The notes beneath the pieces were generated by a model that worked only from the letters and a program-made list of their open reading frames with translations, made no database searches and was not told the DNA's origin. The translations under genes and the position numbers were made by a program. Shown piece by piece: positions 35,071-43,194 of a DNA stretch of 64,000 bases. Position 1 is the stretch's first letter. Every line of letters begins with the position of its first letter. Origin of the DNA: Sporobacter sp963663605 (GTDB lineage: Bacteria > Bacillota > Clostridia > Oscillospirales > Oscillospiraceae); assembly GCA_963663605.2 (NCBI GenBank), contig CAXXVF010000002.1:2294001-2358000 (forward strand), given 5' to 3'.

Positions 35071-35856
35071 TTGGAACGGAATAATCTGCGTTTGGCTGTT
35101 TTGATCGATGCGGAAAACGTGCCGCGCAACTGCATTAAAAATGTCATGGAGGAAATCGCCATATACGGCACGCCCACGATTAAGCGGATTTATGGCGACT
35201 GGACCAATCCGTCTATTGCCGGTTGGAAAGCGTCACTTCTGGAAAACGCCATTACCCCAATCCAGCAGTACAGCTACACAGTCGGTAAAAATTCCTCGGA
35301 CTCGGCCATGATCATAGACGCGATGGATGTCCTCTATACAGAGAAAACGGACGGCTTTGTCATCGTTTCAAGCGACAGCGACTTTACGCGTCTGGCCATT
35401 CGGCTGCGTGAAGCCGGGCAGCGTGTCATCGGCATCGGTGAAATGAAAACGCCGAGCCCGTTTATCGCCGCCTGCGATAAATTTACCTACATTGAAGTCA
35501 TCCGCGCCAACGCTCTGGACATCAAACAGGAAGAAGACGACACCAATCATAAATCGCCTGAAAAAAACAAGCCGAAACATCCCGTTCAAGTCAAAAACCG
35601 AAGCTTAAAAGTCCCCCGGGACGTGGTGCAGATTATCGCCGATTCGATATCCGACTTGTCCGGGGACGACGACTGGGTGTTTATGGGCGATCTCGGTAAT
35701 CTCCTGCTAAAAAAACGGCCGGATTTTGATCAAAGAAATTACGGCTTCAAAAAACTGTCTTCTTTAATCAAATCGATAGACCGCTTTGAAGTCGATTTCC
35801 GGCACACCGCCGATAAAAACATAACGCATGTCTATGTGCGCGACAAAGAATCTTAA
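35071..35856 (+). CDS. NYN (PIN-like) ribonuclease with OST-HTH/LOTUS domain
   Basis: A 261-residue protein. Residues 5-140 are an NYN/LabA PIN-like nuclease domain with the acidic residues AVLIDAENV, DSAMIIDAMD and IVSSDSDF, consistent with metal-dependent RNA cleavage. A charged linker follows, then an OST-HTH/LOTUS domain (about 185-258), which binds RNA in other proteins. It starts with TTG at 35071 (GAAGGTG about 11 bases upstream). It is likely an RNA-processing factor; the target is unknown. Confidence 0.85.
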   Translation: MERNNLRLAVLIDAENVPRNCIKNVMEEIAIYGTPTIKRIYGDWTNPSIAGWKASLLENAITPIQQYSYTVGKNSSDSAMIIDAMDVLYTEKTDGFVIVSSDSDFTRLAIRLREAGQRVIGIGEMKTPSPFIAACDKFTYIEVIRANALDIKQEEDDTNHKSPEKNKPKHPVQVKNRSLKVPRDVVQIIADSISDLSGDDDWVFMGDLGNLLLKKRPDFDQRNYGFKKLSSLIKSIDRFEVDFRHTADKNITHVYVRDKES

Positions 35857-35898
35857 GCCCCGTGGGCATCGGCGACAGGCGGCTGAATGGTTGGTTGA

Positions 35899-36741
35899 AT
35901 GAAAAAAGTTAAAACGGGACGTCCTGCCGGCTTGATTATCCTTCTTTTGATTATTTTACTTTTTCTTTTTCTGTTTTATGACAGCAATACGCGCATTGTG
36001 ACGGACGACTATACGCTTTACTACGATAACCTGCCCGTCTCGTTCAACGGATACAGGATCGTTCAGTTGACCGATATCCACGCAGTCGAGTTCGGCGACG
36101 GCTATTCCAAACTGCTTGACGCCGTTAAAAAAGCGCGGGCGAATATCATCGTCATAACCGGCGACCTGATTGACTGCGCGGACGATATCGACATCGTTGA
36201 ACCGCTTATCGAAAAGTTGCCCGGTATCGCGCCGGTATACTATGTGACCGGCAACCATGAATGGGCATCCGGCGCTTTAAGCGATCTGTTTGATATGCTG
36301 GATATATACGGGGTCACGGTTTTGAGAAACGACTACGTACGCCTTATGGTCGGGGATGAATCGATCGTGCTGGCGGGCGTTGACGACCCGAACGGCCCGA
36401 AGGATATGAAGACGCCGGAAGAACTCGTTTCTGAAATACGAAACAGGGATGGCGACCCTTTCATCGTACTGCTGGAACACCGCAACAATTTTCTTGACCG
36501 GTTTTCCGCACTGGGCGTCGATCTGGTGCTTTGCGGCCACGCGCACGGTGGCGTTATCCGGCTTCCGTTCGTGGCCGGACTGATCGGTCCGTCAATGGAC
36601 TGGTTCCCGGATTACACAAGCGGCGTTTATTCCCAAAACGAAACAAACATGCTCGTATCCCGCGGAATCGGAAACCGAACGGGCATTCCCCGGTTTTTAA
36701 ATAATCCCGAGGTGCTTGTCGCCGTACTCAGGACTTCTTAA
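35899..36741 (+). CDS. Membrane-anchored metallophosphoesterase (YkuE-like)
   Basis: A 280-residue calcineurin-type phosphoesterase with an N-terminal membrane anchor (residues 10-28). The metal-binding motifs are complete: LTDIHAVEFG, ITGDLID, VTGNHEWASG and LCGHAHGGV. The active site should lie outside the membrane. Such enzymes act on phospholipid or nucleotide-linked substrates. It begins 42 bases after the NYN gene and may share its promoter. Confidence 0.87.
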   Translation: MKKVKTGRPAGLIILLLIILLFLFLFYDSNTRIVTDDYTLYYDNLPVSFNGYRIVQLTDIHAVEFGDGYSKLLDAVKKARANIIVITGDLIDCADDIDIVEPLIEKLPGIAPVYYVTGNHEWASGALSDLFDMLDIYGVTVLRNDYVRLMVGDESIVLAGVDDPNGPKDMKTPEELVSEIRNRDGDPFIVLLEHRNNFLDRFSALGVDLVLCGHAHGGVIRLPFVAGLIGPSMDWFPDYTSGVYSQNETNMLVSRGIGNRTGIPRFLNNPEVLVAVLRTS

Positions 36742-36807
36742 AAATCCGGAACAAAACAACGTCTGCGTGCATATGATGATGTTAACAGCATTTTAGGAGT
36801 GATGTGT

Positions 36808-36927
36808 ATGTTTTCATTCATCAGCAGGCTTTTTTGTGAACCAAAACCGGATATTGACGACCTTATTTTCGGCAATACCGGTACGATTCCAAGCGAACGA
36901 TCCTTTTTACTCTGTTATGAGGTATAA
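36808..36927 (+). CDS. Possible small protein, 39 residues
   Basis: A 39-codon frame (MFSFISRLFCEPKPDIDD...CYEV) starts with ATG at 36808 and has a strong Shine-Dalgarno sequence, TTAGGAGTG, 8 bases upstream. The N-terminus is an amphipathic, hydrophobic stretch followed by an acidic part. No family is recognised. It lies between the phosphoesterase gene and the prfB promoter on the same strand. Evidence is the ribosome site and position only. Confidence 0.4.
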   Translation: MFSFISRLFCEPKPDIDDLIFGNTGTIPSERSFLLCYEV

Positions 36928-36981
36928 AAAACATATAGCTCGGGGCCGGTGTGTGTTTACGGATGCATTTTGGCCCCGTGC

Positions 36982-37010
36982 TTTACAGCGGCGCAATTTC
37001 TCTGTATAAT
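36982..37010 (+). promoter_or_regulatory. Promoter of prfB
   Basis: TTTACA (36982-36987), 17 bases and a perfect TATAAT (37005-37010). The predicted transcript starts near 37017, which rules out upstream in-frame start codons for prfB. Confidence 0.75.
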
Positions 37011-37082
37011 ACAAATCGCCGAAACCACGGCCCGGTATGCTTGTTTGATTATAATAAATTACAAATGAAAGCGCGGTCTTCC

Positions 37083-38195
37083 ATGATTGAATTTGACGAT
37101 TACAAAGTAAAAATCAATGCGCTCAACCCTACACTTATTGATCTGGGCGCGGCGCTGAAGCTGGATGAAGCCGAAACCGAAATCAAACGTCTTGAGCATG
37201 AAAGCGCTCAGGACGGCTTCTGGAACGATCTGGACAATTCCCAGAAAGTTCTGCAGAAGATCAAGCAGCTTCAAAACAAAGTCGCCGGCTACAAAAAGCT
37301 CTCGTCCCAGTGGGACGATCTGATGGCTTTATGCCAGATGGCGATCGAGGAAAGTGACGAAAGCCTTCTGCCGGAGCTTGAAGAAGAATATAAAGCCTTT
37401 TCCCAGGACCTTGAAAACGCACGGCTGGCTACGCTCCTGTCCGGTGAATACGACAACTGTAACGCAATACTGTCGTTCCATGCGGGCGCGGGCGGGACCG
37501 AGGCTCAGGACTGGGCGGAAATGCTCTACAGAATGTATACGCGCTGGGCGGAACGCCATGGCATGAAATACAAAATTTTAGATTATCTTGACGGCGATGA
37601 GGCCGGCATTAAATCCGCTTCGATTGAGATCGAAGGCGAAAACGCTTACGGTTATTTAAAAAGCGAAAGCGGCATCCACCGCCTGGTCCGCATCTCTCCG
37701 TTTGACGCATCCGGCCGGCGGCATACGTCGTTTGCGGCCGTTGAGGTCACGCCGCTTATCTCGGACGATATCGAAGTCGAGATTAAAAGCGAAGACCTGA
37801 AGGTGGATACCTACCGCTCCTCCGGCGCCGGCGGCCAGCATGTCAACAAAACAGAAAGCGCCATACGCATCACACATATCCCGACCGGCATCATCGTTGC
37901 CTGCCAGATGGAACGCAGCCAGCATCAGAATCGAGAAGTCGCCATGCGCATGCTCCGCTCAAAACTCGTTGAGATCAAGGAGCGTGAGCATCTGGATAAA
38001 ATCAGCGATATCAAGGGCGAACAGATGAAGATCGAGTGGGGCAGCCAGATCCGTTCATATGTCTTCATGCCATATACGCTTGCCAAGGATCATCGGACAA
38101 ATTATGAAAACGGCAACATAAACGCCGTCATGGACGGCGATCTGGACGGTTTTATAAACGCGTACCTCTCCATGAAGGCCGGAAACAACGAGTAG
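37083..38195 (+). CDS. prfB: Peptide chain release factor 2 (RF2)
   Basis: A 370-residue RF2. The SPF tripeptide (ISPFDASGRRH) that reads UGA/UAA and the catalytic GGQ (GAGGQHVNK) are both present. The frame is continuous across the region where many prfB genes carry an in-frame UGA and a +1 programmed frameshift (here LGAALKLDEAE), so autoregulatory frameshifting is absent. ATG 37083 gives the canonical MIEFDDYK start; ATG 37065 is in frame and possible. Neither has a strong ribosome site. It ends with TAG. Confidence 0.93.
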   Translation: MIEFDDYKVKINALNPTLIDLGAALKLDEAETEIKRLEHESAQDGFWNDLDNSQKVLQKIKQLQNKVAGYKKLSSQWDDLMALCQMAIEESDESLLPELEEEYKAFSQDLENARLATLLSGEYDNCNAILSFHAGAGGTEAQDWAEMLYRMYTRWAERHGMKYKILDYLDGDEAGIKSASIEIEGENAYGYLKSESGIHRLVRISPFDASGRRHTSFAAVEVTPLISDDIEVEIKSEDLKVDTYRSSGAGGQHVNKTESAIRITHIPTGIIVACQMERSQHQNREVAMRMLRSKLVEIKEREHLDKISDIKGEQMKIEWGSQIRSYVFMPYTLAKDHRTNYENGNINAVMDGDLDGFINAYLSMKAGNNE

Positions 38196-38263
38196 CTTTG
38201 ATAAAAACGTCCTTTGGAAAATCCACTTCGACAAAAGTAGTTAAAACAAGACAGTTTCCGCTA

Positions 38264-38292
38264 TTTACACATCCTGTAAAATAGTGTATGAT
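38264..38292 (+). promoter_or_regulatory. Promoter of a candidate structured RNA
   Basis: TTTACA (38264-38269), 17 bases, TATGAT (38287-38292). It predicts transcription from about 38299, directly in front of the paired elements described in the next entry. Confidence 0.6.
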
Positions 38293-38298
38293 CACAGT

Positions 38299-38438
38299 AC
38301 AGCTTATCCAATGGCATGAGGATGCCGCAGGTCTTTAAATGCTGCTGAAGCGGACATTTAGGACATAAGCTCATATCTTTATCCCACAACCCTTTCTTTG
38401 GCGAACCGCCCGGCGGTTCGCTCTTTTTTTGTTTTTTT
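38299..38438 (+). ncRNA. Candidate structured RNA (small RNA or cis-attenuator)
   Basis: About 135 nt between a good promoter and an intrinsic terminator, without a supported coding frame. Visible pairing: P1 AGCTTAT (38301-38307) with ATAAGCT (38365-38371); P2 GGCAT-GAGG-ATGCC (38313-38326); P3 GTC/TAAATG (38331-38341) with CATTTA/GAC (38355-38364). The P3 loop contains GCGG, which could pair with CCGC at 38325-38328 as a pseudoknot. It is followed by the terminator at 38401. It is either a free sRNA or a riboswitch-like attenuator for the VOR operon 180 bases downstream. No known family was recognised. Confidence 0.5.
38401..38438 (+). terminator. Strong intrinsic terminator
   Basis: GCGAACCGCC (38401-38410) pairs with GGCGGTTCGC (38412-38421), followed by TCTTTTTTTGTTTTTTT. 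It ends the candidate RNA and would need to be bypassed for read-through into the VOR operon. Confidence 0.85.
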
Positions 38439-38616
38439 GTGTGTTAATGCGATGATTTGCTAAATTAGTAAATATCGCGCTTGCCAAATAGGGTTTGTTC
38501 GTCGTATACTATTTGGTACGTGCTGAATCGTTTAAATGCGACAGCGACTGGTTTTTATCCTTGCAACGCGACAATAATACCGCTTTTTACAAGGTGTCCG
38601 GCAGGTGAATTTTCAT

Positions 38617-39327
38617 ATGACCAATTTCATACATCCGTTTGATAAAAGGATCCTGATTATCACCGGCCATTACGGGAGCGGTAAAACAGAATTCGCCGTC
38701 AGCTTTGCCCTGCTGACCGCCAACAGGATCGAAAAGTCTTATCCAAAAACCGCGTTGATCGATATGGATATCGCCAATCCGTATTTTCGGTCAAGGGAAC
38801 GCCGGGACCTGCTCGAAAAGGCCGGCATTGACGTTTACGGCAGTATATACAAAACGGAAATAACCGCCGAACTGCCCGCCTTGTCTTCAAACATCCGAAC
38901 GCCGCTTGAAGATGAATCCTGCTTTGTTATCATCGATGCGGGCGGTAACGACAGCGGTGCGCTCGTTTTGAACCAGTTTAAAAAGTACTTCACGCCGGAC
39001 CAGACGGCGGCGGTTGCCGTCCTTAACGCAAACCGGCCTGAAACAAGCGACGTCCCCGGCGCGCTTGAACATTTAGCCGCTATAGAAGATGTCACCGGGC
39101 TGAACATAGAGGGCATCGTCAACAATACGCATCTGCTGCGGGAGACAACGCCGGAAACCATTGTCAAGGGACATGCGCTGTGTACGGATGTATGCATCGA
39201 AACCGGCAAGGAGCTTTGGTGCGACTGTTATCCGTCGCCGCTCATATCAAGAGAATCTATCACCGGCGTTTCCGACTACCTGATGCCGCTCGGCCTTTAT
39301 ATGCGGCCGACATGGCTGGACCGGTAA
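38617..39327 (+). CDS. P-loop ATPase linked to 2-oxoacid oxidoreductase
   Basis: A 236-residue P-loop NTPase of the SIMIBI/ParA-like class: Walker A TGHYGSGKTE and acidic motif LIDMDIANPYFRSRE. It has no helicase or ABC signature. It lies 72 bases ahead of the ferredoxin/VOR genes, so it may help assemble metal clusters or activate the oxidoreductase; that is inference. ATG 38617 is chosen because AGGTGA (38603-38608) is spaced 8 bases from it; a GTG at 38605 lies within this site. Confidence 0.75.
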   Translation: MTNFIHPFDKRILIITGHYGSGKTEFAVSFALLTANRIEKSYPKTALIDMDIANPYFRSRERRDLLEKAGIDVYGSIYKTEITAELPALSSNIRTPLEDESCFVIIDAGGNDSGALVLNQFKKYFTPDQTAAVAVLNANRPETSDVPGALEHLAAIEDVTGLNIEGIVNNTHLLRETTPETIVKGHALCTDVCIETGKELWCDCYPSPLISRESITGVSDYLMPLGLYMRPTWLDR

Positions 39328-39399
39328 GGATAAAAATATCCAAGCTGTCGGATAACGGCTGTTAAGCAATATTACAGATATACCGAAAGGAGTAAATAT

Positions 39400-39624
39400 A
39401 TGGCGAAATACCAAGTCCGGTTCAACAGTGATAAATGCAAAGGCTGTGAACTGTGCCGTGCGTTCTGTCCCAAAGGGATTATTGTCATGAGCGCCGTCAT
39501 CAACAATAAAGGTTACAGGCGCGCCTCTGTTTCCCGGCAGGAAGAATGCATTGGGTGCCAATCCTGTGCTCTTGTCTGCCCCGACGGCGCCATTGAGATA
39601 TTCAGGGAGGAGGAAGCGCAATGA
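39400..39624 (+). CDS. 2-oxoacid:ferredoxin oxidoreductase, ferredoxin-like (delta) subunit
   Basis: A 74-residue protein with two [4Fe-4S] motifs, CKGCELCRAFCP and CIGCQSCALVCP. It is the electron-transfer subunit of the VOR/KOR complex and passes electrons from the TPP-containing subunits to free ferredoxin. AAAGGAGT precedes the ATG. It overlaps the alpha-subunit gene by ATGA at 39621-39624. Confidence 0.92.
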   Translation: MAKYQVRFNSDKCKGCELCRAFCPKGIIVMSAVINNKGYRRASVSRQEECIGCQSCALVCPDGAIEIFREEEAQ

Positions 39625-40724
39625 CGGATAAAGTACTTATGAAAGGTAACGAGGCGTTTGCCGAAGCCGCGATCCGCGGCGGTGCGTGTTTTTATTTTGG
39701 TTATCCGATCACGCCGCAAAGCGAGATTGCCGAATATATTTCCCGGGAGCTGCCGAAACGCGGCGGAACATTCCTGCAGGCCGAAAGCGAACTGGGCGCT
39801 ATCAATATGACCTACGGCGCCGGTGCGGCCGGCGGAAACGTCTTTATCTCATCTTCCTCGCCGGGCATCTCCCTGATGCAGGAAGGCATGAGCTTTTTAT
39901 GCTCGGCGGAAGTCCCTGCCGTTGTTTTGAACGTCTCGCGCGGCGGCCCCGGTATCGGTGGTATCCAGCCCGGGCAGGCCGACTATTATCAGATGACACG
40001 CGGCGGCGGAAACGGCGACTATAAAATACCGACATTCGCGCCCTCCAGCATACAGGAGGCCATCGATCTCATATATGAAGCCGTACCGATGGCGGATGCG
40101 TGGCAGAACCCGATCGCCATCTTGGCCGACGGCATGCTGGGCCAGATGATGGAGCCTGTTATGCTCCCTGAGCCGCGTCCCTTTGTCAAAGAAGCGGACA
40201 TCGCGTCAAATAAACCCTGGGCAATCGTCGGGTACGGGAATGACGACAGCAAAAGGAATATCGTCAAATCGCTGCGTATGCAGCCGGACGACCTTGAACG
40301 GCACGTAGAGAAACTCTTCAGGAAATACGAAATTGCCAAAAAAGAGCTCTGCCGCTGGGAGAGCGACGGCCTCGATGACGCCGACCTCGTTATCGTCGCA
40401 TTCGGGACGGTGTCCCGTATCGCAAAAGAGGCCATTGATCTGCTGGCCGAACAAAATATCAAGGCCGGCCTGATCCGTCCGATATCGCTGTGGCCGTTTC
40501 CTTATGCCGCGTTTGACACACTCAGCAAAAAGACAAAAGTCGTCATATCTGCTGAGCTGTCAATGGGTCAGTTGATTGACGACGTCAAACTGGGCGTCAA
40601 CGGCCGCTATCCCGTAAAGCTTGTTCACAGGACGGGCGGTATGGTCCCGACTTCGATCGAGCTTGCGGAAAAAGCGAAAGAAATCTACCTCGACACGCTC
40701 GGCGCCGGACAGGAGGGTTCGTAA
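39621..40724 (+). CDS. vorB: 2-oxoacid:ferredoxin oxidoreductase alpha subunit, VorB type
   Basis: A 367-residue subunit containing the pyrimidine-binding and core domains of thiamine-dependent 2-oxoacid:ferredoxin oxidoreductases. The segments KGNEAFAEAAIRGG, YFGYPITPQSEIAEY, LQAESELGAINM and GGPGIGGIQPGQADYYQ match the VorB (2-oxoisovalerate) branch better than pyruvate enzymes. The complex converts branched-chain 2-oxoacids plus CoA to acyl-CoA, CO2 and reduced ferredoxin, or the reverse. Neighbouring aminotransferase and liv genes agree. Substrate range (Val, Leu, Ile, aromatic) is unproven. Confidence 0.9.
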   Translation: MTDKVLMKGNEAFAEAAIRGGACFYFGYPITPQSEIAEYISRELPKRGGTFLQAESELGAINMTYGAGAAGGNVFISSSSPGISLMQEGMSFLCSAEVPAVVLNVSRGGPGIGGIQPGQADYYQMTRGGGNGDYKIPTFAPSSIQEAIDLIYEAVPMADAWQNPIAILADGMLGQMMEPVMLPEPRPFVKEADIASNKPWAIVGYGNDDSKRNIVKSLRMQPDDLERHVEKLFRKYEIAKKELCRWESDGLDDADLVIVAFGTVSRIAKEAIDLLAEQNIKAGLIRPISLWPFPYAAFDTLSKKTKVVISAELSMGQLIDDVKLGVNGRYPVKLVHRTGGMVPTSIELAEKAKEIYLDTLGAGQEGS

Positions 40725-41470
40725 TGAAAGCTTTATTTACCAATACAAAAGGCATGACGCCGGTAGACACGAGCTATTGTCCCGGCTGTACGCACGGCGT
40801 CGCGCACCGGATCATCATGGAAACGCTGGATGAAATGGGAAAGCTCGGCGAAACCATAGGCGTATCGCCCATCGGCTGCAGCGTACAGGCGCATAAATTC
40901 ATGAACATCGATATGTGCGAATCCGCGCACGGCCGCGCGCCGGCTGTGGCCGCCGGCATCAAGCGCGTACATCCGGATAATTTTGTGTTTACCTATCAGG
41001 GCGACGGAGACCTGGCGTCCATCGGGACGGCTGAAATCGTCCATACGGCGGTTCGGGGCGAGAAAATAAGCACATTTTTCATAAACAACTGCATTTACGG
41101 TATGACCGGCGGCCAGATGGCGCCGACGACGCTTATTGGCCAGCGCTCGACAACGTCGCAGGACGGGCGCACGAAGGAACAGGCGGGCTTGCCTATCAAA
41201 ATGTGCGAGATGCTCTCGGCCGTAGACGGCGCCGTATATGTCGAACGTGTCGCGCTTGACACCCCGGCACATATCCGCCAGGCAAAAAAGGCCGTCCGCC
41301 GCGCGTTTGAAATTCAGGAGAAAAAACTCGGCTTTGCCTTCGTAGAGATCCTTTCAACCTGCCCGACCAACTGGGGGCTCACGCCGTATGAGGCCATGAA
41401 ATGGCTTGGGGAAAACATGATTCCGTATTTCCCCCTGGGAATTTACAGAAAACCGGAGGGAATACAATGA
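40724..41470 (+). CDS. vorA: 2-oxoacid:ferredoxin oxidoreductase beta (TPP) subunit
   Basis: A 248-residue TPP-binding subunit. The diphosphate/Mg motif is GDGDLASIGTAEIVHTAVRG followed by NNCIYGMTGGQMAPTT. The N-terminal CPGC motif (SYCPGCTHGVAHRI) is also present. It shares its first base with the vorB stop (TAATG) and overlaps the gamma gene by four bases. The symbol is given by analogy with VorB and is less certain than the function. Confidence 0.88.
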   Translation: MKALFTNTKGMTPVDTSYCPGCTHGVAHRIIMETLDEMGKLGETIGVSPIGCSVQAHKFMNIDMCESAHGRAPAVAAGIKRVHPDNFVFTYQGDGDLASIGTAEIVHTAVRGEKISTFFINNCIYGMTGGQMAPTTLIGQRSTTSQDGRTKEQAGLPIKMCEMLSAVDGAVYVERVALDTPAHIRQAKKAVRRAFEIQEKKLGFAFVEILSTCPTNWGLTPYEAMKWLGENMIPYFPLGIYRKPEGIQ

Positions 41471-41994
41471 GCACACACAAATTGTTTTTCGCCGGCTCCG
41501 GCGGTCAGGGTATCCTCCTCATGGGTCAGATGGTCACTTATGCGGCTATGCTGGAAGACAAGTCATCTACGTTCTTCCCGTCATACGGCCCCGAAATGCG
41601 CGGCGGCACCGCCAACTGTACCGTCGTCGTCTCGGACAAGCCGGTCAGCTGTCCGCTTATTTACGAAGCGGACGCGATTGTCGTCATGAACCTGCCGTCA
41701 CTGATAAAATTCGAGCCCATGGTAAAGCCGGGCGGCATTATTCTGATTAACTCCTCGTTCATCACGCAACCCGCAAAACGGGAAGACATCACGGTCCATG
41801 AAGTTCCGGTCAACGACATCGCTATGGAGCTGGGCAATGAAAAAATCGCCAATATGGTCATGCTCGGCGCACTCGTGCGCTCAACAAATGTCGTATCCGA
41901 ATCTTCTATCGAAAAAGTTATGAAAAAAACTTTTACAGGCAATAAAGCCAAGCTGATTGACCTGAACCTGAAGGCTTTTACCTACTATAAATAA
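41467..41994 (+). CDS. vorC: 2-oxoacid:ferredoxin oxidoreductase gamma subunit
   Basis: A 175-residue gamma-domain subunit with the glycine-rich start FAGSGGQGILLMGQM and the YGPEMRGGTANCTVVVS motif typical of the POR/KOR gamma domain, which helps bind CoA. The ATG at 41467 behind GGAGGGAATACA overlaps the beta stop. The order delta-alpha-beta-gamma is the usual KOR/VOR arrangement. The symbol is by analogy. Confidence 0.88.
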   Translation: MSTHKLFFAGSGGQGILLMGQMVTYAAMLEDKSSTFFPSYGPEMRGGTANCTVVVSDKPVSCPLIYEADAIVVMNLPSLIKFEPMVKPGGIILINSSFITQPAKREDITVHEVPVNDIAMELGNEKIANMVMLGALVRSTNVVSESSIEKVMKKTFTGNKAKLIDLNLKAFTYYK

Positions 41995-42087
41995 AAAGGT
42001 CTTGTTAGCGGACCGGCCAGTCTGAAAGCGACCCGCTTAAACCCGGATCGTTTATATGAGCTGACTAATATAAAGGGAGTGTACGTT

Positions 42088-43113
42088 TTGGAAAAGAAAA
42101 ACCTGGACTGGGCTAATCTTGATTTCAGCTATAATAAAACAGATAAGAGTTACGTGTCTAATTTCAAAAACGGCGCATGGGACGAAGGGTATATGACCGG
42201 TGACGGCACGATTACAATAAGCGAATGTGCCGGCGTTCTTCAATATTGCCAATCTTGTTTTGAAGGCCTCAAAGCCTATACAACGGCGGATGGACGTATC
42301 GCCGCATTTCGCCCTGATATGAACGCTGTGCGTATGGAGAATACCGCCAAACGGCTTGAAATGCCGGTGTTCCCTAAAGAAAGATTTATAGACGCAACCA
42401 TTCAGACGATCAAAGCTAACGCTTCCTATGTCCCTCCGTACGGTTCGGGCGCTACGCTATATATACGTCCGTTTATGTTCGGAAGCGGCCCCGTCATCGG
42501 CGTTGCGCCGGCTACAGAATATCAATTTAGAATATTCACTACGCCGGTCGGCCCTTATTTTAAAGGCGGCGTCCGTTCTTTGACGCTCTGTGTCAGTGAT
42601 TTCGACCGCGCGGCTCCAAATGGTACAGGCAATATAAAAGCGGGACTTAACTATGCCATGAGCCTTCATGCGATCGTGACCGCGCATAAGAACGGTTTTG
42701 ACGAAAATATGTATCTGGACGCATCAACGCATACAAAGGTCGAGGAGACCGGCGGCGCGAACTTTATTTTCGTGACGAAGGACAACAAGGTCGTAACACC
42801 AAAGTCAGACAGCATCCTGCCGTCCATTACGCGCCTTTCTCTGATTCATATCGCCAAAGAATATCTTGGACTCGAGGTGGAGGAGCGAGAAATCGCGTTT
42901 ACCGAGGTTAAAGATTTTGTTGAGTGCGGTCTGTGCGGTACGGCAGCCGTTATATCACCTGTCGGCAAAATCGTCGATCACGGCAGCGAAATCGTCATGT
43001 CAAACAGCGCCCAAGGGATGGGCCCGGTGACCAAGAAGCTCTACGATACGCTGACCGGTATTCAAATGGGCCGCATTGAGGCGCCAAAAGGCTGGATTCA
43101 GATCATTGAATAG
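42088..43113 (+). CDS. ilvE: Branched-chain amino acid aminotransferase
   Basis: A 341-residue fold-type IV PLP enzyme. The expected markers are HYGQS-like QYCQSCFEGLKAY, the Lys-containing NYAMSLHAIVTAHKNGFDE region, EETGGANFIFV and ECGLCGTAAVISPVG. It interconverts Leu, Ile and Val with their 2-oxoacids, which are the substrates of the VOR encoded just upstream. The start is best placed at TTG 42088, 8 bases after AGGGAG; a GTG at 42079 overlaps the ribosome site. It lies in the same operon as VOR. Confidence 0.93.
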   Translation: MEKKNLDWANLDFSYNKTDKSYVSNFKNGAWDEGYMTGDGTITISECAGVLQYCQSCFEGLKAYTTADGRIAAFRPDMNAVRMENTAKRLEMPVFPKERFIDATIQTIKANASYVPPYGSGATLYIRPFMFGSGPVIGVAPATEYQFRIFTTPVGPYFKGGVRSLTLCVSDFDRAAPNGTGNIKAGLNYAMSLHAIVTAHKNGFDENMYLDASTHTKVEETGGANFIFVTKDNKVVTPKSDSILPSITRLSLIHIAKEYLGLEVEEREIAFTEVKDFVECGLCGTAAVISPVGKIVDHGSEIVMSNSAQGMGPVTKKLYDTLTGIQMGRIEAPKGWIQIIE

Positions 43114-43194
43114 TATAAGGCGCCGGACGCAGGATCCGCATTATCTATTGGCGGCCGTGTCCGGCGTCCTTGACTTCAACAGGAGGAGATGCCC

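Noticed and set aside
36951..37082. Longer N-terminus for RF2
   Set aside because: The in-frame extension begins upstream of a near-consensus promoter at 36982-37010 and gives a non-conserved leader.
38299..38438. T-box leader before the VOR operon
   Set aside because: No AGGGTGGNACCGCG element or Stem I motifs; the terminator stem GCGAACCGCC only resembles it superficially.
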